Shown here: positions 16,459 through 23,700 of the stretch, piece after piece
Numbering within the stretch: the first letter of the stretch is position 1
Layout of the letters: every line of letters starts with the position of its first letter
Assembly (NCBI GenBank): GCA_964620045.1
Contig: CAZUJL010000037.1
Span: 1-33,632, forward strand
DNA: 33,632 bases
Reading direction: 5' to 3'
Origin: VFKU01 sp964620045
Lineage (GTDB): Bacteria; Hydrogenedentota; Hydrogenedentia; Hydrogenedentales; GCA-2746185
The notes under the pieces: generated by a model
What the model saw: only the letters and a program-made list of their open reading frames with translations
What the model was told of the DNA's origin: nothing
Databases searched by the model: none
Translations under genes and position numbers: made by a program

Positions 16459-16482
16459 GCCGTCTTTCTCCTCAGACCCGTA

Positions 16483-17760
16483 TTAGTTCACGCTTCGAGT
16501 CAACACGAAGTAAGCTTTTCTTCGTGTTGACGTGAAACAGAGTTGATCTCCTTTCAGTATAAAATCAGTCGTCACGTCTTGAATGACTTCGTTTTCGCTT
16601 TTCCACAACTCTGCGAGCAGAAGATGGCGGGGCGAGGCGAGCAAGAACCGGCCACCGTCCTGAGGGTAGTAAGGGTCGCCATCTTTACGCAGGCGTTCGA
16701 TCCAATTTGTATGGTAGGTCCCGTCCGCTTCGAAACGTATCCAGATATTGGGGATTTCCTTGATCTCGCCATTCTGCCATGCACGAAAGGCCGAACCGCG
16801 AAACGTCCCGTTCGTCAGGCTACTGGCAGCGGGCACCGGACGCGCTACTACGGACGATCCGTCAATCGTCACGACGAGGTGACTGCTCTCGTTCGAGTCA
16901 AAAGCCGTCATGTGCAGATTCATTCCATCGAGAAACCAATCGAAAAGGGGATTGATGGCGCCGCCGACGTAGTCGCTTCCGCCGAAATGAGCATAGAGCA
17001 CCAGCTTTCCGTTTGGCGCGAAAAGATAGCGACCATCGTAGGTTTCGTGGGCAAAGACGGTTCGCTTGCCGGAGTTATCGAGCCAGCGGGGCGTGAACCC
17101 CCCGCCATCGGTCAATACCAGTTCGAAATTTTCACGCCCAGGCAGCACCGGCTGGCGTTTTGGATCAACGGGAACGCTGATACCCACGTATGCGCCGGTT
17201 ATTTCGGAACTGGTTCTCTTTTGTGGATGTTCTTTTCGGAAAACGACAATCATCATTCGAGCGGGCAGGTAAAAAAACGTCAATACGCCGTCGACCAATG
17301 AAGGAGTCACCGTCGTCACGCCCGGTCCCGGGCTTAAGATAAGTTGCGACGGCCCAGGTACAAGGTAGTGCCCCTTATATAGCGATGACGAAGAGGCGTC
17401 CGTCGTTTCCGCTACGTTTGTCCGTCCTGTGACAAGGTTTGGAAGCGTAGTTTCAAATGTTCCGTCCTTGTTGAACCGAAGGGTTATTTTTTCGACGAGA
17501 TTGGCGCCGCTGAGACCCGCCAGATATGCGGACCCTTCAAATTCACCGACAATTTTCTTCGCAAAGTTTTCGGGTGTTCGTGCTTCCTGAAAGCGCCAGA
17601 ATTCCTGAAGTTGGATGGTTCCGTTCGGGCGGGCCATTGGCGCCCGCGTCGCTTTTTGGTCCTGCGCAATTGCGGTGGAAGTAAGAGACCACAGCGCTAC
17701 GCATAGCAGTGCTATCTGCGCAAACGCAGGTATTGCTGAACGAACGCGCCGAATTGCCAT
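16483..17760 (-). CDS. Secreted protein of unknown function with two similar-looking halves
   Basis: The 425-residue protein begins with a signal peptide (basic MAIRRVRSAIPAF, hydrophobic core, cleavage near STAIAQ). The mature protein is beta-rich and appears to hold two related lipocalin-like segments. The first has VGEFEGSAYLAGL, ITLRFNKDGTFETTLP, SLYKGHYLVPGPSQLILSPG. The second has NGTFRGSAFRAWQ, IWIRFEADGTYHTNWI, GGRFLLASPRHLLLAELW. Each runs from a GxFxGSA strand through an RFxxDGTxxT strand. I do not know the function; such folds often bind small hydrophobic ligands. The start has AGAGGA about 5 bases upstream. It lies 88 bases downstream of the ABC operon on the same strand. Its codons are less GC-biased than its neighbours, and a perfect 12-bp inverted repeat covers its last codons. 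Confidence 0.75.
   Translation of the reverse strand: MAIRRVRSAIPAFAQIALLCVALWSLTSTAIAQDQKATRAPMARPNGTIQLQEFWRFQEARTPENFAKKIVGEFEGSAYLAGLSGANLVEKITLRFNKDGTFETTLPNLVTGRTNVAETTDASSSSLYKGHYLVPGPSQLILSPGPGVTTVTPSLVDGVLTFFYLPARMMIVVFRKEHPQKRTSSEITGAYVGISVPVDPKRQPVLPGRENFELVLTDGGGFTPRWLDNSGKRTVFAHETYDGRYLFAPNGKLVLYAHFGGSDYVGGAINPLFDWFLDGMNLHMTAFDSNESSHLVVTIDGSSVVARPVPAASSLTNGTFRGSAFRAWQNGEIKEIPNIWIRFEADGTYHTNWIERLRKDGDPYYPQDGGRFLLASPRHLLLAELWKSENEVIQDVTTDFILKGDQLCFTSTRRKAYFVLTRSVN
16499..16531. repeat. Perfect 12-bp inverted repeat at the 3' end of the secreted-protein gene
   Basis: GTCAACACGAAG (16499-16510) and CTTCGTGTTGAC (16520-16531) are exact inverses around a 9-base centre, TAAGCTTTT. The structure lies inside the last 16 codons and could be an mRNA 3'-end hairpin or a protein-binding site. 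There is no T-run after it on the coding strand. Confidence 0.8.
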
Positions 17761-17848
17761 TGAATCCTCTTTTGGAGTTTCACTGCCATGTGCTCAATCC
17801 ATAGTGCAGCCGAGCGGTTCCCTAACGGATGACGGCACGCTGCCTCGT

Positions 17849-18823
17849 TCATACCTTGATGCAGGCCGCCTTGTGTGCCGTGAACTTCTCCTCTAATGGA
17901 GGGACTTTTGTTGCACATTCGGGGATGGCAATGGGGCAGCGCGGGTGGAAGGGGCAGCCGCTGGGCGGGTTCAGCGGCGAGGGCGGGTCGCCTTTCAGCA
18001 GGATGCGGTGGCGCGTGCGCTCGGCTTCCGGATCGGGCACGGGCACGGCGCTGAGCAGGGCCTGCGTGTAGGGGTGCAGCGGGCCGTCGAGCACCTGCTG
18101 CGCGGGGCCTTCCTCGACGATGCGGCCAAGGTACATCACGGCGATGCGCTGCGCGACATGGCGCACGACGGCGAGGTCGTGCGTGATGAAGATGAGCGTG
18201 AGCCCGCGCGTGCGGCAGAGCTCGGCGATGAGGTTCAGGATTTGCGCCTGCACGGAGACGTCCAGCGCGGAGACCGGTTCGTCGGCGATGATGAGTTCCG
18301 GTTCGAGCGCGAGCGTGCGCGCGATGGCGATGCGCTGGCGCTGGCCGCCGCTGAATTCGTGCGGGTATTTGCGCATGAAGCGCGGCGCGAGGCCGACCAT
18401 CTCCATTAATTCTGAGACGCGCTGCGTGAGGTCGCGGCGCTTGGCCTTGCGGTGCACGCGGATGGGCTCGGCGATCGCGTCGAAGACCGTCATGCGCGGG
18501 TTTAGCGAGGCGTAGGGGTCCTGGAAAATCATCTGCGCTTCGGGACGAATTTTTCGGATCTCGCGCTGCGAGAGATCGCCGAGGTTCTTGCCGTTCAGGA
18601 TGACCGTGCCGTCCGTGAGCGGAACAAGGCGCAGGATCGTGCGCGCGAGGGTTGATTTGCCGCAGCCGGATTCGCCCACCAGGCCGAGTACGTCGCCGCG
18701 GTTCAGCGTGAGCGAGACGCCGTCCACGGCGCGGACTGCGCCGACGTTTTTCGAGAAGATGAGGCCTTCGCGCACGGGGAAGTGCGTTTTGACGTTGGAC
18801 AGTTCGAGGAGCGGCGGGGTCAT
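17849..18823 (-). CDS. Opp/Dpp-type ABC transporter ATPase (F subunit), main operon
   Basis: The 324-residue ATPase starts MTPPLLELSNVKTHFPVREG, which is typical of the F subunit. It has Walker A GESGCGKS at 50-57, MIFQDPYASLNPRMTV, signature FSGGQRQR, Walker B LIIADEPVSALD, the H-loop FITHDLAVVRH, and the C-terminal CPFHPRCPIAIPEC. The ATG at 18823 overlaps the D-subunit stop (ATGA), so the two are translationally coupled. The frame stays open to 19654 on the same strand, but that extension runs through the D gene out of frame and is not a fusion. Together with the permeases upstream it makes a complete membrane part of a peptide or solute importer. Confidence 0.95.
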   Translation of the reverse strand: MTPPLLELSNVKTHFPVREGLIFSKNVGAVRAVDGVSLTLNRGDVLGLVGESGCGKSTLARTILRLVPLTDGTVILNGKNLGDLSQREIRKIRPEAQMIFQDPYASLNPRMTVFDAIAEPIRVHRKAKRRDLTQRVSELMEMVGLAPRFMRKYPHEFSGGQRQRIAIARTLALEPELIIADEPVSALDVSVQAQILNLIAELCRTRGLTLIFITHDLAVVRHVAQRIAVMYLGRIVEEGPAQQVLDGPLHPYTQALLSAVPVPDPEAERTRHRILLKGDPPSPLNPPSGCPFHPRCPIAIPECATKVPPLEEKFTAHKAACIKV

Positions 18824-19800
18824 TCGATTTCGCCTCGCTGCACGCGCAGGCAGGCGGAGGCGTGCGCGGGCGTGAGTGGTTTGAGGCTGACGGGGGTGGA
18901 GCGGCAGTAGTCCTGCACATAGCTGCAGCGCGGCGCGAAGGGGCACCCGGCGAAGTTTTGCGTGAGGTCCGGCGGCAGGCCGGGGATGGTGCGCAACGGC
19001 TGGCCCGGCGTGGTGTTGGCGGCGGGCAGGCTCTGGAGTAGCGCTTCGGTGTAGGGGTGGCGCGGGCGCGCGAAGAGTTCCGTGGCCGGCGCGGACTCGA
19101 CGATGCGGCCGGCGTACATCACGAGCACGCGCTCGCAGGTGCCGGCGACGACGCCCATGTCGTGCGTGATCAGCAGCACGGCCATGCCGAGTTCGCGCTG
19201 CATCTGCTTGATGAGCTCGAGGATCTGCGCCTGCACGGTGACGTCGAGCGCGGTGGTCGGTTCGTCGGCGATGAGGAGTTCCGGGCGCGTGATCAGCGCC
19301 ATCGCGATCATCACGCGCTGCCGCATGCCGCCGGAGAACTGGTGCGGGTAGGCGTGCAGGCGGCGTTCGGCGTCCTGAATGCCGACGGCGGTGAGGATGT
19401 CGAGCGCGCGCTGTTTGGCTTCGCGGCGCGACACGCGATCGTGACGCACGAGCGGCTCGATGAGCTGCGCGCCGATCGTGTGGTACGGGTTCAGGGCCGT
19501 CATCGGGTCCTGGAAGATCATCGAGATGCGCTTGCCGCGGATGCGGCGCAGCTCGCGCGTGGAACAGCGGAGGAGGTCCTGCTCGCCGAAGCGCGCCGTG
19601 CCGCCTTCGATGCGGCCCGTGGTGCGCGGAAGCAGGCCGAGCAGGGCATAGCACGAGACGGATTTGCCCGAGCCGGACTCGCCCACGATGCCGAGGGTTT
19701 CGCCCTGGCCGAGGGCGTAGGACATGCCGTCGACCGCGCGCACGACGCCATCGCGGGTGTGGAAGTAAGTGCGAAGGTCGTCTACTTCGAGTAGGGGCAT
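18820..19800 (-). CDS. Opp/Dpp-type ABC transporter ATPase (D subunit), main operon
   Basis: The 326-residue ATPase has LLEVDDLRTYFHTRDGVVRAVDG, Walker A GESGSGKS at 40-47, MIFQDPMTALNPYHT, signature FSGGMRQR, Walker B LLIADEPTTALD, LITHDMGVVAG, and the extension CPFAPRCSYVQDYCRSTP with the cysteine pattern of the family. It energises transport together with the F subunit through a 4-base overlap. A gap of about 310 bp full of repeats separates it from the zinc-ribbon gene upstream, so it may have its own promoter or depend on read-through. No clear ribosome site precedes the ATG at 19800. Confidence 0.95.
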   Translation of the reverse strand: MPLLEVDDLRTYFHTRDGVVRAVDGMSYALGQGETLGIVGESGSGKSVSCYALLGLLPRTTGRIEGGTARFGEQDLLRCSTRELRRIRGKRISMIFQDPMTALNPYHTIGAQLIEPLVRHDRVSRREAKQRALDILTAVGIQDAERRLHAYPHQFSGGMRQRVMIAMALITRPELLIADEPTTALDVTVQAQILELIKQMQRELGMAVLLITHDMGVVAGTCERVLVMYAGRIVESAPATELFARPRHPYTEALLQSLPAANTTPGQPLRTIPGLPPDLTQNFAGCPFAPRCSYVQDYCRSTPVSLKPLTPAHASACLRVQRGEIE

Positions 19801-19813
19801 GGCTTATTTAATC

Positions 19814-19840
19814 ACAGAGGACACGGAGTACACAGAGAAC
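19814..19840. repeat. 9-base-period tract A (three units)
   Basis: ACAGAGGAC, ACGGAGTAC, ACAGAGAAC: three consecutive 9-mers that share a purine-rich core ending in AC. The tract lies in the gap (19801-20110) before the D-subunit gene. Related tracts lie at 19852, 26794 and 30939. Confidence 0.7.
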
Positions 19841-19851
19841 CCATACTCGCG

Positions 19852-19887
19852 GTGGACGAGGTGGACTGCATGGACAATGTGGACGTT
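19852..19887. repeat. 9-base-period tract B (four units)
   Basis: GTGGACGAG, GTGGACTGC, ATGGACAAT, GTGGACGTT: four consecutive 9-mers with an invariant TGGAC at positions 2-6. The same unit occurs in the tract at 26794-26820. Tracts A and B together fill much of the first 90 bases of this gap. Confidence 0.8.
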
Positions 19888-19954
19888 CCTGCGGTGCGAC
19901 CCTTCTATAGGTATGGCGGTCTGTTGCACTGGCGAACTTCCCCGAGTGGCAGGT

Positions 19955-20012
19955 GCGAGACAAGGGTCCAAGCGGCGAGACGCCGCTTCCACATTAAGGG
20001 CGCGAGACAAGG
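19955..20012. repeat. 11-bp direct repeats flanking palindrome copy 2
   Basis: GCGAGACAAGG occurs at 19955-19965 and again at 20002-20012, immediately either side of the palindromic repeat. It could be a target-site duplication from insertion, or part of a larger unit; the other two palindrome copies lack it. The rest of the gap (20013-20110) shows nothing I can name. Confidence 0.6.
19967..20000 (-). repeat. Palindromic intergenic repeat, copy 2
   Basis: CAAGCGGCGAGACGCCGCTT followed by CCACATTAAGGG (19969-20000) is identical over 32 bases to copy 3 at 26824-26855. The core AGCGGCG-AGA-CGCCGCT forms a hairpin. It lies about 110 bases after the stop of the zinc-ribbon gene, in the same orientation relative to the preceding gene as copies 1 and 3. 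Confidence 0.88.
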
Positions 20013-20110
20013 ATGATTTGTTTGACGCCTTGTATGGATCGTGCGGAATTTGGTTCGGGAATGCAACAAACGACGATAAGTCTCGGGGGTGATTTAACGC
20101 GGGCGGCGGA

Positions 20111-20635
20111 TTAGGTGAGCGGGTTGCCACACTCGTCGCAGAAGCGCGCGTCGGCATCGTTTAGTTCGCCGCAGTTGGAACACACCATGGCCTCCGTGAG
20201 TGGCTCGCGGCAGGATTTGCAGAACTCGGCATCGGCGTCGTTGAAAGTGTCGCACTCGGGGCATTGGATTGCCGAGGGTTCGCCGCGCAGGCCCTTTGCG
20301 ACGGCGCCCGCGATCGTCGCGACACCCTCGCGCGTGCCCTCGGCCATGTAGTTAAAGGTGTCCTTGCCGACGGGGGCGATTTCCTGCGCCTGGTAGCGCG
20401 CGACCGCGCCGGCGAATCCGGCGCTGGTGAGGGTGAGGCCGAGGAACGCGAGCGGCATGGCGATGAAGAGGAGGTAGGGCTTGGTGGGCATTTCCATGGT
20501 GCCCATGGAGGAGAAAAAATCCGCCAGGCCAATTCCGCCTGTAACTAAGGCCGCGACGAGAAATAGTGGCCCGGCAATCCGCAAAACCGAGCGGATTTGG
20601 GTGTGGCCGGGGTTGATTTGTTCGTCGCGTCGCAT
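20111..20635 (-). CDS. Membrane protein with double zinc ribbon
   Basis: The 174-residue protein has two membrane segments at about residues 18-40 (VLRIAGPLFLVAALVTGGIGLADFF) and 54-80, a short amphipathic middle, and two C-terminal zinc ribbons: CPECDTFNDADAEFCKSC and CSNCGELNDADARFCDEC. The eight cysteines form two rubredoxin-like knuckles, a DZR-type arrangement usually involved in protein or nucleic-acid contacts. The start has GGAG about 8 bases before the ATG. The gene lies inside the ABC importer cluster, between permease C and ATPase D on the same strand, where no such protein is expected. Whether it works with the transporter is unknown. Confidence 0.8.
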   Translation of the reverse strand: MRRDEQINPGHTQIRSVLRIAGPLFLVAALVTGGIGLADFFSSMGTMEMPTKPYLLFIAMPLAFLGLTLTSAGFAGAVARYQAQEIAPVGKDTFNYMAEGTREGVATIAGAVAKGLRGEPSAIQCPECDTFNDADAEFCKSCREPLTEAMVCSNCGELNDADARFCDECGNPLT

Positions 20636-20692
20636 ACAACAATCTCCAAGGGATCTTAGGATACCGCGCTGACATGAAAAAATTCGACGAAC

Positions 20693-21580
20693 CTAGTCCC
20701 GGCTCGCGCGGGGATCGAGTGCGTCGCGGAGGCCGTCGCCCAGAAAGTTCAGCGAGAAGAGGGTGAGGCTGAGTGTGATGGAGGGCGCGAGGAGGAGCCA
20801 GGGGTATTGCTCCATGTGGTCGGCGCCGTCGCGGATGAGGAGGCCCCAGGAGGACATGGGGGCCTGCACGCCGAGGCCGAGGAAGCTGAGGAAGGCCTCT
20901 AATAGCATCACCTGCGGGATCGTGAGCGTGGTGTAGACGATGATTGGGCCGAGCGCGTTGGGGATGAGGTGGCGCGTGAGGATGCGCCATTTGGAGAAGC
21001 CCATCGCTTCGGCGGCTTCGATGAATTCTTTTTTGCGCAGCGAGATGACCTGGCCGCGCACGATGCGCGCCATCGTGAGCCATTCGATTGCGCCGATGGC
21101 CATGAAGAGCAGGATGATGTTTCGCCCGAAGAACACCATCAGGATGATGACAAAGATGGTGAAGGGCAGCGCGTAGAGGATGTCGACGAGGCGCATCATG
21201 GCGGAGTCGGTGCGTCCGCCGAGGAAGCCGGCGGTGGCGCCGTAGAGCACGCCGATCAGCAGCGAGACGCCGGTGGCGGCGAAGCCCACCATGAGGCTGA
21301 TACGCCCGCCGTAGAGCAGGCGCGTGAGCAGGTCGCGGCCGAGGTAGTCGGTGCCGAGCCAGTGTGAGCCGCTGGGGGGCGAGGGGCCGAGCGCGAGGTC
21401 CTGTTCTTCGTAGGAGTAGGGCGCGATGAGGGGCGTGATGATCGCGAGCGCGGCGGCGAGGATCACGAAGCAGAGGCCGAAGAGTGCGAGTTTGTTTCTG
21501 CGCAGGCGGCGGAGCGCGTCGCGCCAGAGGCTGGTGCCTTTTTCGATGGGGCCGGTGAGGTCGAGGGCGGCTTCAGTCAT
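20693..21580 (-). CDS. Opp/Dpp-type ABC transporter permease (C subunit)
   Basis: The 295-residue inner-membrane permease opens with the C-subunit leader (SLWRDALRRLRRNKLALFGL), followed by a first membrane helix, HWLGTDYLGRDLLTRLLYGGRISL (the periplasmic-loop motif of Dpp/Opp C proteins), four to five further helices and the ATPase-contact EAA loop EFIEAAEAMGFSKWRILTRHLIPNA. It ends NFLGDGLRDALDPR, a family hallmark. It pairs with the B subunit upstream to form the pore. The gap to the B gene is 164 bases and holds a dispersed repeat. No ribosome site is obvious before the ATG. Confidence 0.95.
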   Translation of the reverse strand: MTEAALDLTGPIEKGTSLWRDALRRLRRNKLALFGLCFVILAAALAIITPLIAPYSYEEQDLALGPSPPSGSHWLGTDYLGRDLLTRLLYGGRISLMVGFAATGVSLLIGVLYGATAGFLGGRTDSAMMRLVDILYALPFTIFVIILMVFFGRNIILLFMAIGAIEWLTMARIVRGQVISLRKKEFIEAAEAMGFSKWRILTRHLIPNALGPIIVYTTLTIPQVMLLEAFLSFLGLGVQAPMSSWGLLIRDGADHMEQYPWLLLAPSITLSLTLFSLNFLGDGLRDALDPRASRD

Positions 21581-21635
21581 GGGCGATCGGTCGTGCGCGG
21601 GGGTGGAGTTGGTTGGTTGATGGTGGCGCCGGGGA

Positions 21636-21671
21636 GAGATTGCTTCGTCGCTTTACTCCTCGCAATGACAA
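21636..21671. repeat. Dispersed-type repeat (ATTGC...GCAAT) between permease genes
   Basis: The segment starts GAGATTGCTTCGTCGCTTTA and ends CTCCTCGCAATGACAA, with inverted ends ATTGC/GCAAT. I recall near-identical sequences as multicopy intergenic elements in unrelated bacterial genomes; this is from memory, not a search. It is the only copy in the window and lies in the 164-bp gap between the C and B permease genes. Confidence 0.6.
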
Positions 21672-21744
21672 CGGGGAGCGAGTAGTGAAGACGATTGCTT
21701 GCAGAATGGACGTAGTCTGCGTGCGTGTGTGAATGAAGAGAAAA

Positions 21745-22722
21745 TTAAGCATCGCGGAGCCTTGGGTCTAGCCAGAGGTGGACCAGGTCGACGATAAGGT
21801 TGAAGACGACGATGAGCACGGCGTAGGCGAGGACGGTGCCCATGATCATGGTGTAGTCGCGATCGAAGGCGGCGTTCACGAAGCGTTTGCCGAGGCCGGG
21901 GATTTGGAAGATGGTCTCGACGACGAAGCTGCCGGTGAGCATGCCGGCGACGGCGGGTCCGAGGAAGGAAACGACGGGCGCGATACCGCCGCGCAGCGCG
22001 TGGCGCAGCACGACGCGGGCTTCGCCGAGACCTTTGGCGCGTGCGGTGCGGATGAAATCCTGCGAGAGGACTTCGAGCATGCCGCCGCGGGCGAGGCGCG
22101 CGATGTAGGCCGCGTAGGCGAGGCCGAGTGTGATCGACGGGAGGATTTTGGCCGGATCGGCGAGGCTTTCCCAGCGGATGTGGAACTCCATGGTCGCGCC
22201 GAGGCTAACTTCGAAGAGCGGTTGCCATCCGGAGACGGGTAGCCAGCCGAGCCAGATGCCGAAGGCGAGCGCGAGGATGGGGCCGAGCACGAAATTCGGG
22301 ACGCAGATGCCGAGCATGGCGAGGGACATGGGGGCGTAGTCGGTGATCGTGTTGGGGCGCAGCGAGGCGATGATGCCGGCGGTGAGTCCGATGATCAGCG
22401 CGATGACGGTGGCGTACATGCCGAGTTCGAGCGAGACGGGCAGGCTGAGCGCGATGAGTTCGTTGACGCTGTAGGTGGCTTCCTTGAACGACGGGCCGAG
22501 GTCGCCTTTGAAAAGTCCGCCGAGGTAGTCGGTGTACTGCTTCCACAACGGTGCGTTCAGGTTGTAGTGCTCTTCGAGGCGTTCTCTGATTTGAGCGGGA
22601 ACATTCTTTTCTTCCGAGAACGGGCCGCCGGGTGCGAGGCGAACGAAGAAAAAAGTCATCGTGATGATGATCAGGAGGACCGGAACGGCCTCGAGCAAGC
22701 GTCGGAGGATAACTTTGAACAT
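21745..22722 (-). CDS. Opp/Dpp-type ABC transporter permease (B subunit)
   Basis: The 325-residue permease starts MFKVILRRLLEAVPVLLIIITMTFFFVRLAPGGPF, the classic B-subunit N-terminus, followed by the periplasmic region YNLNAPLWKQYTDYLGGLFKGDLG, several membrane helices, the EAA loop IRTARAKGLGEARVVLRHALRGG, and the end VDLVHLWLDPRLRD. The frame is open to 23301, but that extension is antisense to the DUF3299 gene; the family start is the ATG at 22722. It heads the minus-strand importer cluster (B, C, zinc ribbon, D, F). No substrate-binding protein is encoded in the window, so the ligand cannot be inferred. Confidence 0.95.
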   Translation of the reverse strand: MFKVILRRLLEAVPVLLIIITMTFFFVRLAPGGPFSEEKNVPAQIRERLEEHYNLNAPLWKQYTDYLGGLFKGDLGPSFKEATYSVNELIALSLPVSLELGMYATVIALIIGLTAGIIASLRPNTITDYAPMSLAMLGICVPNFVLGPILALAFGIWLGWLPVSGWQPLFEVSLGATMEFHIRWESLADPAKILPSITLGLAYAAYIARLARGGMLEVLSQDFIRTARAKGLGEARVVLRHALRGGIAPVVSFLGPAVAGMLTGSFVVETIFQIPGLGKRFVNAAFDRDYTMIMGTVLAYAVLIVVFNLIVDLVHLWLDPRLRDA

Positions 22723-22843
22723 TTCGCCGTAACTATAGTCGCTTCGGCGGGGTTGAATCATGCGGCGGCGACGGTAGACCCCGGCTACGGCGGGGGAGTA
22801 CCATATGCAGTGGCCGGGTGGTGTGCGGCCGGGAGGTGCAATG

Positions 22844-23584
22844 ATGATTCGGACGTTGATGGCCGCGGGCCTGTTGTTGAGTGGCGCGGCGGCGTTTGCG
22901 GTTGAGCCGGCGACGAAGGAACCACAGGGGGCACCGATTGGGGCACCGATCGGCGCGCCTATCGGTGCTGCGCCGGCGGATGCGAAGGGCGCGAGTCCGA
23001 ACCCGGCGTTGGGCCAGCCGACGCGCGTTATTCCGCAGTCCTCGTGGGACATGCTGAATGCGTTTGAAGGCGGCGTGGACAAGCCGTTTGAGAAGAGCCA
23101 CGACGGCGAGCACCTGAAGGTGCCGTTTGGCGCGCTGGCGTCGTATGAATACGAAGTGGCCGACCCGGCGAAGCTGCGCGAGGCGAAAGATCCGAAGACG
23201 GTGCTGGGCGACCAGATTCCGGCGAAGATCAAGGCGCTGAACGAGCAGCCGGTGCTGGTGGTCGGGTTCATGGTGCCGATTGACGTGGATCGCCGGGGCA
23301 ATGTGACCTCGTTCGCGCTGACGCAGAACCAGTCGTTTTGCTGCTACGGCATTCCGCCCGGATTGACCGAGCTGGTGATTGTCGAGATGGAAGAGGGCAA
23401 GGTGGCGCCGTACTCGTACGACGTGCCGGTGGCCGCGTATGGGCAGATGCAGGTGGGCGAAGACATTGACGACGGGTATATCCTGAGCCTCTACAAAATT
23501 AAGAGCAGCGAAGTGGTGGATGTGCGCGAGTTGATGCGCCGTGCGGAGAAGGCGAAGGCTACCGCGACCGGCGGGAACGACTAA
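22844..23584 (+). CDS. Secreted DUF3299-family protein
   Basis: The 246-residue protein has a signal peptide (MIRTLMAAGLLLSGAAAFAV), a low-complexity Ala/Pro/Gly/Ile stretch of three APIG repeats, and then a DUF3299-like domain: LNEQPVLVVGFMVPID, LTQNQSFCCYGIPPGLTELVIVEM, ending VGEDIDDGYILSLYKIKSSEVVDV. The FCCYGIPP motif is the family hallmark. Members are periplasmic proteins or lipoproteins, sometimes next to transporters; the function is not established. GGAGGT at 22832-22837 favours the second of two adjacent ATGs (22844). The repeat stretch is encoded by three nearly exact 12-base units (22928-22963). The gene is divergent from the importer operon and ends in a strong terminator. Confidence 0.85.
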   Translation: MIRTLMAAGLLLSGAAAFAVEPATKEPQGAPIGAPIGAPIGAAPADAKGASPNPALGQPTRVIPQSSWDMLNAFEGGVDKPFEKSHDGEHLKVPFGALASYEYEVADPAKLREAKDPKTVLGDQIPAKIKALNEQPVLVVGFMVPIDVDRRGNVTSFALTQNQSFCCYGIPPGLTELVIVEMEEGKVAPYSYDVPVAAYGQMQVGEDIDDGYILSLYKIKSSEVVDVRELMRRAEKAKATATGGND

Positions 23585-23606
23585 GCGCTTCGGATAAAAA
23601 CACAAA

Positions 23607-23650
23607 TCGCGCTCTGCCGGCCGTTGGCCGTGCAGGGCGCGATAATTTTT
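23607..23650. terminator. Strong bidirectional intrinsic terminator
   Basis: A long hairpin (TCGCGC-T-CTGC-CGGCC, loop GTT, then the complement with one bulged T) is followed on the plus strand by TAATTTTTT, terminating the DUF3299 gene. On the minus strand the same hairpin is followed by TTTGTGTTTTTA. It lies directly after the displaced tRNA-Val 3' end at 23651, so it probably also ended the original tRNA transcript. Confidence 0.88.
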
Positions 23651-23700
23651 TGGTGGGCGGCACAGGGCTCGAACCTGTGACCTCTGCCGTGTGAAGACAG
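23651..23700 (-). pseudogene. tRNA-Val 3' fragment (putative att repeat)
   Basis: This is identical to bases 26652-26701 of the intact tRNA-Val gene. It includes the CCA end, acceptor 3' strand, T arm, variable loop and the whole anticodon arm, but lacks the D arm and acceptor 5' strand; beyond 23700 the sequence diverges completely. It cannot fold as a tRNA. The junction is exact at the CCA and next to the bidirectional terminator. Confidence 0.9.

Noticed and set aside
17849..19654. A 601-codon open frame that looks like one giant ABC ATPase or a fusion.
   Set aside because: Only the part from the ATG at 18823 has ATPase sequence. The upstream part is the D-subunit gene read in another frame and has the Arg/Ala/His-rich composition of shadow frames in GC-rich DNA.
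23651..23700. A second tRNA-Val gene.
   Set aside because: Only the 3' 50 bases are present; the D arm and acceptor 5' strand are missing, so it cannot be a functional tRNA.
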